DNA from: an uncultured Myxococcales bacterium
GTDB lineage: Bacteria > Myxococcota_A > UBA9042
Length of the DNA stretch: 60,193 bases
Direction: 5' to 3'
NCBI GenBank assembly: GCA_903896545.1
Contig: CAITYF010000163.1
Span: 1 to 60,193, forward strand
Of the stretch, positions 46,882 through 56,398 are shown piece after piece (the stretch's first letter is position 1; every line of letters begins with the position of its first letter). The notes under the pieces were generated by a model. The model searched no databases and was not told the DNA's origin. It saw only the letters and a program-made list of their open reading frames with translations. A program made the position numbers and the translations under genes.

Positions 46882-47318
46882 GACAACTCCGCGCGCATGT
46901 CCAACGCGTCTTCGCCGTCGCCGTAGTAGCCCTTGCGGCGGCGGGTCGTGACAAATCCGAATGATTCGTAAAGCGTGATCGCCGCGCTGTTGCTGGCACG
47001 GACTTCCAAAAACGCGGCGGTCCCGCCAGCGTCCTTTGCCCCGGCAAACGCAGCGGCGACAAGCGCACGACCGACGCCCGTTCGTCGCGCTTCCGGCACG
47101 CTGGCGACGCGCGAAATCGTGAATTCGTCGAGAATTTGGCTGCCGAGTAGGTAGCCGACCGCTCGACCGTCTGCTTCCGCAAGCCAAGCACGCGAGATGG
47201 CGGCCGCCAGGTCAGACGCCACGACCGCTTCTGGCCAAGCTTCACCAAAACAGGCCGCTTCCAGCGCAGCAAGAACCGCGGCATCCGCTACGCTCGCACG
47301 GCGAATGTGCAAGCTCAC
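46878..47318 (-). CDS. rimI: GNAT acetyltransferase, ribosomal-protein-alanine type
   Basis: 146 residues from GTG 47318, which overlaps the engB stop by 4 bases (GTGA), so translation is coupled. The GNAT fold is complete: the acetyl-CoA loop RRTGVGRALV and the C-terminal NSAAITLYESFGF. RimI acetylates the N-terminal Ala of ribosomal protein S18; the subfamily call rests on length and motifs (FTISRVASVPEARR). Context with engB and RNase J fits a translation-related role. Confidence 0.85.
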   Translation of the reverse strand: MSLHIRRASVADAAVLAALEAACFGEAWPEAVVASDLAAAISRAWLAEADGRAVGYLLGSQILDEFTISRVASVPEARRTGVGRALVAAAFAGAKDAGGTAAFLEVRASNSAAITLYESFGFVTTRRRKGYYGDGEDALDMRAELS

Positions 47319-47959
47319 ACCTTGGGCAGCCGCGTCAGGCGGCGCATCTGGTAGAGCAGGTCGGTCACACCCAGATTTTCGCGCACGCTCGTGGCAATCG
47401 GAGGAAATTCCAGGTCAAAATCGGCCTGCAGCCGGGCGATGACGCCGCCGCGCTTGGTCTTGGGCAGTTCGTCCATCTTGGTCGCGACGATGAGCACCGG
47501 GCGTCCAATCTCGCGCAGCCACTCCGCAAAGCCAATCGCGTCCTCATCGGCGTCGCGGCGGCAATCCTGCAGCAAGATGACGCCACGCAATTCCTTGGAT
47601 TCCTCCAGAAACTTCTGAATCATCGGCGAGAACGAATCCCGCAGCGTCTTGGCGACTTTGGCGTGGCCAAATCCTGGCAGGTCGCAGAGGCGAATCGTAT
47701 CGCCGCTCGACAAGTGCAGGTCAAACAGGATGATTGCCTGCGTGCGCCCCGGCGTCTTGGACGTGCGCGCGAGGCTGTGGCGATTGGCCAGCGCGTTCAC
47801 CAGCGACGACTTGCCGACGTTGGACCGCCCGACAATCGCAATCTCAGGTGCACCGGACGGAAACTCACCGGGACCATTGACGCCCGCGAGGAATTCCGCG
47901 TTTAACGTCCGCAGATCCTTCAGCGATCCCGGCTTCTTTTTGGCAGTCGGCGCGGCCAC
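47315..47959 (-). CDS. engB: Ribosome-biogenesis GTPase EngB/YsxC
   Basis: 214 residues from GTG 47959, 2 bases after the RNase J stop. Small Ras-like GTPase needed for large-subunit assembly. P-loop GRSNVGKSS at 44-52, G3 motif DLPG, G4 motif TKMD, and the family signature TSKTPGRTQAI. Length is typical (about 200). A Lys-rich N-terminal stretch (AKKKPGS) is common in this family. Confidence 0.95.
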   Translation of the reverse strand: MAAPTAKKKPGSLKDLRTLNAEFLAGVNGPGEFPSGAPEIAIVGRSNVGKSSLVNALANRHSLARTSKTPGRTQAIILFDLHLSSGDTIRLCDLPGFGHAKVAKTLRDSFSPMIQKFLEESKELRGVILLQDCRRDADEDAIGFAEWLREIGRPVLIVATKMDELPKTKRGGVIARLQADFDLEFPPIATSVRENLGVTDLLYQMRRLTRLPKV

Positions 47960-47961
47960 GG

Positions 47962-49629
47962 CTATTCCTTCTCGATGTCGACAAGCGCCAAAACCACCGG
48001 CTTGCGGGTCGTGTACCGTTTGCAGACTTTGCGGACCTGCTGCGTGATGAGCGCGTCGATCTTCTCCGGCGCGGTCTTGGCGTCCATGTCCGACAGGCTG
48101 CGGTGCACGGCTTTTTCAAGCTCTTCCGCAAGCTCACCGTTGCCTTGATACACGCCGCTGGGCACTGCCCGCACCTTGGCAGTGACAACGCCGCGCTGGA
48201 TTTTCAGCCGCGCGGACACGGCAATGACGCCGTTGAACGCCAGCTTCTCGCGCGCCTTGATCTGCAGTGTTTCGGCATCACCCACGATGGAGCCGTCGGC
48301 AAACCACGGCGTCACTTCGACCAGATCACGCACGGAGACGCCATCGCGCGTCAGTTCGAGGATCTGGCCATTTTCAGCGAGAATCGTCTTGGCGCCCACT
48401 TCCGCCGCCAATTCGCAGTGGCGCTGCAGGAACGTGTACTCGCCGTGCACGGGGAAGAAGTGCTTGGGGCGCACCCACGACAGGAGCGCACGCTGTTCAT
48501 CCGAATAGGCGTGACCCGAAGCGTGAATGTCGCGGCGCGTGCGCGTGGAGATGATGTGCGCGCCACGGCGGGCAAGGTCGTTGATCATCGAATAGATGCG
48601 CTTCTCGTTGCCCGGAATGACGCGCGACGACAAGATGATGGTGTCCGTGTCCGTAATCGACAAGTCCGGGTGAATCCCCTGCGCCGCGCGACTCAATGCG
48701 GCGCGGGCTTCCGCCTGGCTGCCGGTGCAGATGATGCAGAGCTCGTCGTCGTCGTAGAGGTGCATGTCCTTGGCTTGGATAAAGTCGTCGTCGTCAAAGG
48801 GCATATCGGTCGCGTTGTTGGCGCATTCGACGTAGCGGTCCAACGAACGTCCGAGCAGCACGGTATACCGGCCAGCGGCGCGCGCTGCGTCGACAACGGT
48901 ATGCACACGATAGAGGTTGGACGCGAAAAGGCCAACGATCGCACGGCCTTTGCATGCGCCGATAACCTCGGTCAGCGCGATCTTCACGCTCGCTTCGGAA
49001 GCTGACCAACCGGGCACTTCCGCGTTGGTTGAATCCGACATCATGAGCGCGACGCCCGAATCGCCCAGCGCGCGGAAGCCGGCTTCGTCAAATACCGCGC
49101 CGTCGCGCAGACCGGCTTCAATCTTGAAGTCGCCGGTAAACACGATATTGCCCGCAGGCGTGCCAATCGCCAGCGAGACACAGTCGGGCAGCGAATGCGT
49201 CACACGCAGGAAGTTGAACGTGAAAACGCCGACCTGAAGCGCCTTCCCCGGCTTGACGATCGAGAGGTTGACCGAGCCTTCCATCCCGTGTTCGCGCAGC
49301 CGTTGCCCAATGAGCGCGGCCGTGAAGCGTGTCGAGTAAATCGGCACTGGAAACTGCCGAAGCACGTGGGGCAGCGCGCCGATGTGGTCCTCATGGCCGT
49401 GCGTGAGCACAATCGCCCGCAGCTTCTTCTTGTAACCCGCCAGCACGCGCAACGACGGCAGCATGACGTCGATGCCGGGAATCTCGCCGTCCACGAACGA
49501 CACGCCACAATCCAGCAGCACGGCGTCGTCACCACAGACCAGCAGCATCGCGTTCATGCCCATGCGGCCCACGCCGCCGAGGGGCAGCAATTGGACGGTT
49601 TCTTTGTCGGGCTTCTTGGACTTGGGCAT
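47962..49629 (-). CDS. rnj: Ribonuclease J
   Basis: 555 residues from ATG 49629; the upstream ribosome site is weak. A beta-CASP metallo-beta-lactamase that cleaves and trims RNA 5' to 3'. Metal-binding HGHEDH at 77-82 (H77, H79, D81, H82), then MSDSTNAEVPG and, later, the beta-CASP motifs (STRTRRDIHASGHA; RPKHFFPVHGEY). Length matches bacterial RNase J (about 550). First gene of a tightly packed set with engB, rimI and thiE. I leave the J1/J2 subtype open. Confidence 0.95.
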   Translation of the reverse strand: MPKSKKPDKETVQLLPLGGVGRMGMNAMLLVCGDDAVLLDCGVSFVDGEIPGIDVMLPSLRVLAGYKKKLRAIVLTHGHEDHIGALPHVLRQFPVPIYSTRFTAALIGQRLREHGMEGSVNLSIVKPGKALQVGVFTFNFLRVTHSLPDCVSLAIGTPAGNIVFTGDFKIEAGLRDGAVFDEAGFRALGDSGVALMMSDSTNAEVPGWSASEASVKIALTEVIGACKGRAIVGLFASNLYRVHTVVDAARAAGRYTVLLGRSLDRYVECANNATDMPFDDDDFIQAKDMHLYDDDELCIICTGSQAEARAALSRAAQGIHPDLSITDTDTIILSSRVIPGNEKRIYSMINDLARRGAHIISTRTRRDIHASGHAYSDEQRALLSWVRPKHFFPVHGEYTFLQRHCELAAEVGAKTILAENGQILELTRDGVSVRDLVEVTPWFADGSIVGDAETLQIKAREKLAFNGVIAVSARLKIQRGVVTAKVRAVPSGVYQGNGELAEELEKAVHRSLSDMDAKTAPEKIDALITQQVRKVCKRYTTRKPVVLALVDIEKE

Positions 49630-50058
49630 GGGAATTTGAACTTCTTGGTGGCGCTGAACTCGCGCGTGGCCCGGGAGGATACACCTCGCCGGGCGATTGG
49701 GCTATGGATTTGGCGAACGCGGGCGGCTTGGGGGCGGTGCTCTCCCTTTTGAGGGAGGGACAGGTGCTGTTTTCGCGGTTCGCCGATTTTTGCCGCGGGG
49801 GCGGTGAAGATGTTACACGAAGGGCGTCAGGTGCACGCGGCCGACCACGCGCGGCCCACTCGCTTCAGCGCCAGCGCGCGAGGGATCGTTGCCGCTTGCG
49901 GCGGAGGCACGCGCAGCGGGTCTCCGCTCCAAACGCGCGCGTCAGCGCCCCGTTTGGAGCAGAGCCCGGTCCGGACGCTTGCGGCCGGACGCGCCCAAAC
50001 GACGCGGGGAAATGTCCACCCCGTGCCGCTCAGGCCACGTCCTCTCCGCTTTCTTTCC
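49630..50058. other. 429-bp intergenic region rich in inverted repeats
   Basis: Between the thiolase stop and the RNase J start. Holds CTCCCT...AGGGAG (49743-49758), GCCGC-TT-GCGGC (49891-49902) and a perfect 10-bp pair GCTCCAAACG / CGTTTGGAGC (49926-49960). No coding frame is convincing; likely the thiolase terminator and the RNase J promoter. Confidence 0.5.
49926..49960. terminator. 10-bp perfect inverted repeat
   Basis: GCTCCAAACG (49926-49935) pairs with CGTTTGGAGC (49951-49960), loop 15 bases, about 100 bases beyond the thiolase stop. A candidate terminator, though without a T-run. Confidence 0.4.
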
Positions 50059-51249
50059 TCAATCCTTCGCGATCACAATGGCCATGCCCTGACCGCCGCC
50101 GATGCACGCGGAGCCCACGGCATACTGCTCGCCGGTCCGCTGCAGGTGCAACGCCAGATGCAGCATGATGCGCGCGCCCGAAGCCGCCAGCGGGTGGCCC
50201 AGCGCCGTCGCCCCGCCGTGGATGTTCGTCTTGGCCAGGTCGAGGCCCAGATCCTTGGCCACCGCGAGGAACTGGGGCGAGAACGCCTCGTTCACTTCCA
50301 CCGCTGCCATGTCTTCCAGCTTCAGACCGGCACGCGCGAGCGCGCTCTTGATCGCTGGCACCGGGCCGATGCCCATGACCGTCGGATCACAGCCCACCGC
50401 CGCGTGCGACACCACGCGCGCGAGAACCGGCCACTTCTCAGCCGCCGCACGCTGGCGCGTCGTCAGAATCAGCGCCGCGGCGCCGTCCACGATGCCCGAC
50501 GCGTTGCCGGCCGTCACGACGCCTTCCTTCTCAAACGCCGGCTTCAGCTTTGCCAGACCTTCAATCGTCGTCTCCGGGCGCGGGTACTCGTCCTTCTCAA
50601 CCACAACCGGACCCTTGCGCGACGCGACCGTCACGGGCGCGATCTCGTCCTTGAAGATGCCTTCCGCCAGCGCCTTGGCGTACTTCTGCTGGCCCTGCAG
50701 CGCGAATTCGTCGCACTGCTGGCGGGAAATTTCGTGCGTGCGCGCGAGCTTCTCGGCGGTGTTGGCCATCATCATGCCGGTCGTCGTGTCCATGAGGCAG
50801 GTGAAGAGCGTGTCTTCAAACTTGCCACCGGGGCCAAACGGGAAGCCGCTGCGCGCGCCGCGAACGACGTGCGGGGCCTGCGTCATGCTCTCCGAACCGC
50901 CCACGAGCACCACTTCCGCTTCACCCAGCTTGATCGCGTTGGCGCCCTGCGCAATCGCCTCAAAGCCCGAACCGCACAGGCGATTCAGGGTCAGCGCCGG
51001 CACTTCCTGGCGACCGCCGGTCTTCAGGCCGATGTGCCGCGCGAGGTAGATGGCGTCCTGCGAGGTTTGCAGCACGTTGCCGAAGAAGACTGCGTCCACG
51101 ACGCTGCCGTCCGCGCCGATCGAGGCGAGCGCGGCCTTCGACGCTTCAACGCCCAAGTCCGTGGCGGTCAAATCTTTCAAGGAACCGCAAAACGCGCCAA
51201 AAGGCGTGCGCTTACCGGCGACGATGACGATGTCCTGGGCGTTGCTCAT
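50059..51249 (-). CDS. Acetyl-CoA C-acyltransferase (thiolase)
   Basis: 396 residues from ATG 51249, with GGAG 6 bases upstream. Catalyses reversible thiolytic cleavage or condensation of acyl-CoA. Catalytic C92 in RLCGSGFEA, H352 in ATALGHPLAASG and C382 in SACIGGGQG are all present, as is the family length. It could serve ordinary fatty-acid or acetoacetyl-CoA metabolism, or the last step of beta-ketoadipyl-CoA breakdown, since box genes lie 1.2 kb away on the other strand. The subtype cannot be fixed by eye. Confidence 0.93.
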   Translation of the reverse strand: MSNAQDIVIVAGKRTPFGAFCGSLKDLTATDLGVEASKAALASIGADGSVVDAVFFGNVLQTSQDAIYLARHIGLKTGGRQEVPALTLNRLCGSGFEAIAQGANAIKLGEAEVVLVGGSESMTQAPHVVRGARSGFPFGPGGKFEDTLFTCLMDTTTGMMMANTAEKLARTHEISRQQCDEFALQGQQKYAKALAEGIFKDEIAPVTVASRKGPVVVEKDEYPRPETTIEGLAKLKPAFEKEGVVTAGNASGIVDGAAALILTTRQRAAAEKWPVLARVVSHAAVGCDPTVMGIGPVPAIKSALARAGLKLEDMAAVEVNEAFSPQFLAVAKDLGLDLAKTNIHGGATALGHPLAASGARIMLHLALHLQRTGEQYAVGSACIGGGQGMAIVIAKD

Positions 51250-51328
51250 GGTGACTCCAAAAGAGGATGTGGCGGCCAAACCGCCGCGGGGCGGTAGTGT
51301 AGGACTGCCGAACGCGGTTGTCATGGGG

Positions 51329-52237
51329 CTACAGCAGACTTGCGTCCCACAGCGCGGTCCCGCGTGCCACGATATCGTCACGCCACGCGAGCTTGGCCAG
51401 CCACGCTGCCGGAATGCCCGTCAGACCCCAGAGTGCGCCTGCCAGTTGCCCAGTCACCGCGGCGACCGTGTCCGCGTCGTGCCCCAAGTTCGCCGCCCGC
51501 AGCACCGCCTCGCGAAAGTCCGCACTTTGCGCCACGCACCACAGCGCCGCCTCCAGCGTGTGCACGACGTAGCCCGTCGACGCGATCTGGCCCTCCGGTT
51601 TTTGCCGCCATTCGCCGCGTGCAATCGCAGCAATCTTGGGCGACAGCGCCCGGTCGCGCGGCTGCAGCACCATTTCCTTGTCCACGCCATCGATTGCTTG
51701 CAGCAAGAGTTCCACGAAGTATGCACAAGCGTCGACGCATTCTTCCGCGCCGTGGGTCACGACGCTCTGTGCGACTGCCGCGGCTTGGGCGTTCGCCAAC
51801 TGGCGAAAGCGCACGGCGATGGGGGCCAGCCGCATCAACGACCCGTTGCCGCCGTCGCGCGCACTGGTCGATCCCGCCACGGGATTGTGGTCGGCCGCGA
51901 AGCGATCCAGCGCAGTCTCCGTCGCGCGCCCGATGTCAAAACACCTGCCGTTCACAGAATTCTCGCCGTGCGTCTTCCAACGCAGGAAGCGTTCTGCCAG
52001 GTCTTTCTGGTTCAGTCCGTTGGACGCCAACAGGGAATCCGCCAGACACAGCGCCATGGACGTGTCATCGGTCCATTGACCGGCGCGGAGACCAAAAGGC
52101 CCACCGCCGACCAAATCCGTGATCGGCGCGAAGGACCCGCGGGTTCGAAACTCCAGCGTGGTGCCGACCGCATCGCCGATGGCAAGGCCGATGAGCGATC
52201 CCAGCGCCCGATCGCGTTTGTGCTCCAGACTCGTCAT
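51329..52237 (-). CDS. ADP-ribosylglycohydrolase-family protein
   Basis: 302 residues from ATG 52237, with GGAGG 5 bases upstream. Family removes ADP-ribose from proteins or small molecules with two Mg2+ ions. Seen: GDAVGTTLEF, the metal motif TDDTSMALC, and near the end GHDADTVAAVTGQLAGA. Length is typical of ARH/DraG-like enzymes. No nitrogenase genes are near, so a DraG role is unlikely; other ADP-ribosyl targets or toxin-immunity roles are possible. Confidence 0.9.
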   Translation of the reverse strand: MTSLEHKRDRALGSLIGLAIGDAVGTTLEFRTRGSFAPITDLVGGGPFGLRAGQWTDDTSMALCLADSLLASNGLNQKDLAERFLRWKTHGENSVNGRCFDIGRATETALDRFAADHNPVAGSTSARDGGNGSLMRLAPIAVRFRQLANAQAAAVAQSVVTHGAEECVDACAYFVELLLQAIDGVDKEMVLQPRDRALSPKIAAIARGEWRQKPEGQIASTGYVVHTLEAALWCVAQSADFREAVLRAANLGHDADTVAAVTGQLAGALWGLTGIPAAWLAKLAWRDDIVARGTALWDASLL

Positions 52238-52394
52238 GGCACCCTCCGTTCCCGTTCTCGCACCGTGCGCGGCTCGCGTCAAAAGGCGGCACGCAACCTC
52301 CCGTCTTTACCACGTTCCACACCTACGGCTGACAAACTCGTGACACTTGTGGTAGGCTTCCGCGCTCGCGGCCTTACCGCATGCTGGACTGTCA

Positions 52395-54077
52395 ATGGCT
52401 CACGATTCTGCGCATTTGGACTCGCCTCCGGTCAGTTTTGACACCTCGCCCGACCGGTATCACCACTGGAAGTTGGCGGTTGATGGTGCAGTCGCGACGC
52501 TGACGCTGCAGGTGGATCGCGATTCGCCGCTGCGTCCGGGCTATGAACTGAAGATGAACAGCTACGATCTGGGCGTGGACATTGAACTCGCCGACGCGAT
52601 CCGGCGTTTGCGTTTTGAGAATCCGCAGGTGCGCGCCGTTGTCGTCACGGGCGGCGTGCCCAAGATGTTCTGCGCGGGAGCCAATATCAAGATGTTGGCG
52701 GGCTCAGCGCACGCTTTTAAGGTGAACTTTTGCAAGTTTACCAACGAGACGCGCTGTGAAATCGAGGACGCGACGGACCACTCCAACCAGCGCTTTATCG
52801 CGGCGTTGAACGGCACAGCGGCGGGCGGCGGCTACGAACTGGCGGAGTCCTGTGCGGAGATTTACCTGATCGACGACGGTTTTTCCGCGGTGTCGCTGCC
52901 GGAAGTGCCGCTGCTCGGCGTGCTGCCCGGTACGGGCGGTCTGACGCGGCTGGTCGACAAGCGCAAAGTGCGGCGCGATGTCGCGGATCTGTTCTGCACC
53001 AAGGCGGAAGGGTTCCGTTTGCGCGACGCGCTGAAGATGAAGCTGGTCGACGGCGGCTGGCCAAAGTCCAAGTGGGATCAGGCGATTGCGGATCGCGCGC
53101 AGAAGATTGTGGCGGACGGTGGCGGCAATCAGGGCGAGCAGGGCATCGCGTTGCCGTCGCTGAAGCACACGCAGACGCGCGAGGGCGAGGTCGAGACCCT
53201 GAAGGGAACGTACGTTTCGCTGCAGATCTTCCACGATAAGCGCTGGTGTGAGCTGACGATTCTCGGTCCGGAGAGTGCTGCACCGGCAAGCGCGGCGGAA
53301 TTGCACGCCCAGGGCGCGGCGGCATGGGCGTTTCAAGCCTACCGCGAACTGGATGCTGCACTTCTCGATTTGCGCTTCAACTTCCCGAAAATCGGCTTGA
53401 TTCTGCTCAAGACCAAAGGCAGCGTTGAGGCTGTTCTGGCGCACGACGCGGCGATCACGCAACTGCGGGCAGACGGCTTTTGGCTGGCACGTGAGATTCA
53501 GCTGTTTCAATCGCGGGTTCTGCGGCGCTTGGACAACATGTCGCGGTCGATGTTCGCGCTCATCGAACCCGGTTCCTGCTTTGCCGGGACGCTTCTGGAA
53601 ATCGCGTGGTGTGCGGATCGCGCCTACATGCTGGACGACCCCGATGGGCAAAATGCGATCGCGCTGGGTCACGTACACGCGGGCACGCATGCGGCGCATA
53701 ACGGCATGACGCGCCTGCAAATTCGCCTCTACGGTGATCCGCAGGGGCTGACGACAGTCGCGGCCAAGACCGGTGCGGTCGACGCGCAGACGGCGGAGAA
53801 GCTCGGCCTGATTACGCGCGCGCCAGACGACATCGACTGGGACGACGAGGTGCGCCTGGCTATTGAAGAACGCGTGTCGTTTTCGCCAGATGCACTGACA
53901 GGTATGGAGCAAAATCTGCGCTTTGCCGGCCCAGAGAACTGTGATACCAAGCTTTTTGGTCGGCTGACTGCGTGGCAGAACTGGATTTTCCAGCGGCCCA
54001 ACGCCGTTGGGGAACGTGGCGCGCTGCCGATGTACGGGCATCCGCAAGCGCCGGTGTTTGATTGGAACCGCACCTGA
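52395..54077 (+). CDS. boxC: 2,3-Epoxybenzoyl-CoA dihydrolase (BoxC)
   Basis: 560 residues from ATG 52395; no strong ribosome site. In the aerobic box pathway BoxC opens and cleaves the ring of 2,3-epoxybenzoyl-CoA. The protein is a crotonase duplication; it matches BoxC in length and in CAGANIKMLAGS, NGTAAGGGYELAESCAEIYL, FSAVSLPEVPLLGVLPGTGG and the C-terminal ENCDTKLFGRLTAWQNW. boxB follows after 42 bases. It diverges from the ADP-ribosylglycohydrolase across 157 bases. Confidence 0.93.
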   Translation: MAHDSAHLDSPPVSFDTSPDRYHHWKLAVDGAVATLTLQVDRDSPLRPGYELKMNSYDLGVDIELADAIRRLRFENPQVRAVVVTGGVPKMFCAGANIKMLAGSAHAFKVNFCKFTNETRCEIEDATDHSNQRFIAALNGTAAGGGYELAESCAEIYLIDDGFSAVSLPEVPLLGVLPGTGGLTRLVDKRKVRRDVADLFCTKAEGFRLRDALKMKLVDGGWPKSKWDQAIADRAQKIVADGGGNQGEQGIALPSLKHTQTREGEVETLKGTYVSLQIFHDKRWCELTILGPESAAPASAAELHAQGAAAWAFQAYRELDAALLDLRFNFPKIGLILLKTKGSVEAVLAHDAAITQLRADGFWLAREIQLFQSRVLRRLDNMSRSMFALIEPGSCFAGTLLEIAWCADRAYMLDDPDGQNAIALGHVHAGTHAAHNGMTRLQIRLYGDPQGLTTVAAKTGAVDAQTAEKLGLITRAPDDIDWDDEVRLAIEERVSFSPDALTGMEQNLRFAGPENCDTKLFGRLTAWQNWIFQRPNAVGERGALPMYGHPQAPVFDWNRT

Positions 54078-54119
54078 TGGGGATCAGGATCGCCGCTGCG
54101 AACGATGGGAGGAGTGTGA

Positions 54120-55535
54120 ATGTCCGGAATTGATTACGAAAGCAAGATCCCAAATAACGTCAATTTGACCGACGATCGGCGCTTGCAGCGCGCGTTGGAG
54201 CACTGGCAGCCGCGCTATCTGCAGTGGTGGCAGGAGATGGGGCCGGACGGCATCCAGGAGAAGGACGTCTATCTGCGTACGGCGATCAGCGCCGACAAGG
54301 ACGGCTGGGCGCACTTTGACTACGTGAAAATGCCTGATTACCGCTGGGGAATTTTCCTTTCGGAGCGGGACCCGGAGCGCAAGGTCAATTTCGGCGACCA
54401 CATGGGCCAGCCCGCCTGGCAGGAAGTGCCGGGTGAGTACCGCAACACGCTGCGCCGCATCATCGTGACGCAGGGCGACACGGAGCCGGCGTCGGTGGAG
54501 CAGCAGCGGCAGCTCTGGAAGACCGCGCCGAGCCTGTACGACATGCGCAACGTGTGCCAGGTGAACGTCGAGGAAGGCCGCCACTTGTGGGCGATGGTCT
54601 ATCTGCTGCACTCGTATTTTGGCGCAGAAGGCCGCGATGAAGCAGAGGAATTGCTGGCGCGTCGTTCGGGCGATGCCGACAAGCCGCGCATCCTCGACGC
54701 GTTCAACCAGCCCTGCAACGACTGGCTGAGCTTCTACTGCTTCACGATGTTCGCGGACCGCGATGGCAAGTTCCAGCTGCACTCGCTCTCCGAGTCGGGC
54801 TTTGATCCCTTGAGCCGCACGGCGAAATTCATGCTCACGGAAGAGGCGCATCACATGTTCGTGGGCGACACGGGCTTGGAGCGCGTTCTTCGTCGTTCGG
54901 CGCAGTTGACGCTGGCCGATCCGAGCGGTGACGCGCGGGCACAGGGCGGGATTGACCTGAACACGGTGCAGAAGTTCATCAACTTCTGGTTCAGCTACTG
55001 TCTGGACCTCTTCGGCAGTGAAATCTCCAGCAATGCGGCGGACTTTTTTGCCGCGGGCCTCAAAGGCCGCTTCATGGAGGAAAAGAACTACACGGAGCAC
55101 ACCGCGCTCGGTCAGGAGAAGCTGGTCACGCTGTGGAAAGACGGCAAATTCGTGGACGAAAGTGTGGCGCTGCGCAACGCCATGAATGAAGTGCTGCGCG
55201 ATGACTACATCGACGACTGCGTCAACGCCGTGCGTCGTTGGAGCAAAGCGGTGAAGGACGAGGGCGTCGATTTTGAAGTCACCCTGCCGTCGCGCCGTTT
55301 TCACCGTCACCAGGGCATCTATTCCGGCGCTCAGTTTGATCCGCAAGGCAATCCGATCAGCGAGGCTGAATTCGCCGCGAAGGCGGCCGACTGGCTGCCG
55401 ACGGAGGACGACAAAGCGTACTTGCGGAGTATCATGCAGGGCGTGTACGAGCCGGGCAAAGTGGCCAACTGGATTGCGCCGCCGCGTCGCGGCATCAATG
55501 GTCAGGAATTCACCTACGAATACGTCAAGTTGTAG
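54120..55535 (+). CDS. boxB: Benzoyl-CoA 2,3-epoxidase catalytic subunit (BoxB)
   Basis: 471 residues from ATG 54120, with GGAGG 6 bases upstream. The diiron oxygenase that adds O2 across benzoyl-CoA to give the 2,3-epoxide. Diiron-type helices show QGDTE, NVEEGRHLW (E152xxH155) and MLTEEAHHMFVG. Length equals known BoxB (about 473). The reductase subunit BoxA, benzoate-CoA ligase and the semialdehyde dehydrogenase BoxD are not in the window and must come from elsewhere. Confidence 0.95.
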   Translation: MSGIDYESKIPNNVNLTDDRRLQRALEHWQPRYLQWWQEMGPDGIQEKDVYLRTAISADKDGWAHFDYVKMPDYRWGIFLSERDPERKVNFGDHMGQPAWQEVPGEYRNTLRRIIVTQGDTEPASVEQQRQLWKTAPSLYDMRNVCQVNVEEGRHLWAMVYLLHSYFGAEGRDEAEELLARRSGDADKPRILDAFNQPCNDWLSFYCFTMFADRDGKFQLHSLSESGFDPLSRTAKFMLTEEAHHMFVGDTGLERVLRRSAQLTLADPSGDARAQGGIDLNTVQKFINFWFSYCLDLFGSEISSNAADFFAAGLKGRFMEEKNYTEHTALGQEKLVTLWKDGKFVDESVALRNAMNEVLRDDYIDDCVNAVRRWSKAVKDEGVDFEVTLPSRRFHRHQGIYSGAQFDPQGNPISEAEFAAKAADWLPTEDDKAYLRSIMQGVYEPGKVANWIAPPRRGINGQEFTYEYVKL

Positions 55536-55558
55536 GTCCTGATCTGGGAGGACAGGTC

Positions 55559-56332
55559 GTGAGTCACCATGATGTGCATCAACCGGCGCTTCTCGATGAA
55601 GTGCGCGGCAACGTCTTGATTCTCACGCTGAATCGCCCAGACAAGTTGAACGCGTTGGACAGTGGCCTGGTGGACGCGTTGCACGCCGCCATCGACGTGT
55701 ACGAGAACCGTCCCGACGTCCACGCTGTTGTGCTCACCGGTGCAGGCGGCAAGGCGTTCGCGGCGGGCGCGGATATTGCCCAGTTGCGCGATCGGCGGGC
55801 GGCGGACGCGCTGCGGGGGATCAACAGCCTGCTTTTTGACCGCATCGCGCGGTTTCCGTGTCCTGTCATCGCGGCGATTCGCGGTTACGCGCTGGGCGGC
55901 GGTTGCGAGCTGGCGCTGGCGTGCGACCTGCGCGTGGCGGGAGAGTCGGCGCGCTTCGGCCAGCCGGAAACGGGGCTGGGCATCATGGCAGCGGCGGGCG
56001 CGACGTGGCGGTTGCCGGCGCTCGTCGGACTCGGACTGGCGCGCGAATTGCTCTTCACAGGGCGAATCCTGGACGCGGAGGAAGCGCTCCACGTCGGCAT
56101 GGTGAACCAGGTGGTGCCCGACGATGAAGTGCTGGACACCGCCGTCGGCATGGCAGAAATGATCAGCGCGAACGATCCGATGGCGACCCGCATGACCAAG
56201 TTGGCGCTGGCGCAGTACGAAGGCGATACGGCGGCGATGACCCGGTTCGCGAACGCGACGCAGGCTGCGCTTTTTGAGAACCCTGAAAAATTCCGGCGGA
56301 TGGACACGTTTCTGGCGCGGCGTCGCAAGTAG
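55559..56332 (+). CDS. Enoyl-CoA hydratase/isomerase (crotonase family)
   Basis: 257 residues from GTG 55559, with GGGAGG 6 bases upstream and 23 bases after boxB. Oxyanion segment AFAAGADIAQL and catalytic region YALGGGCELALACDLRVAG, then GQPETGLGIM with the first catalytic Glu; the usual second Glu position in PGxGGTQ is replaced by AAAGATWR, so true hydration activity is unsure. Being within the box operon, it probably acts on the dehydroadipyl-CoA intermediates. Confidence 0.88.
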   Translation: MSHHDVHQPALLDEVRGNVLILTLNRPDKLNALDSGLVDALHAAIDVYENRPDVHAVVLTGAGGKAFAAGADIAQLRDRRAADALRGINSLLFDRIARFPCPVIAAIRGYALGGGCELALACDLRVAGESARFGQPETGLGIMAAAGATWRLPALVGLGLARELLFTGRILDAEEALHVGMVNQVVPDDEVLDTAVGMAEMISANDPMATRMTKLALAQYEGDTAAMTRFANATQAALFENPEKFRRMDTFLARRRK

Positions 56333-56398
56333 CGCCATCGTTCCGACAACCTGAACTCCCGCGCGAGCCTGCCGCGCCCTTTGGCACGCAAGGCTCCG

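Noticed and set aside
51329..52237. DraG nitrogenase regulator
   Set aside because: Only the general ADP-ribosylglycohydrolase motifs are present and there are no nif or draT genes nearby.
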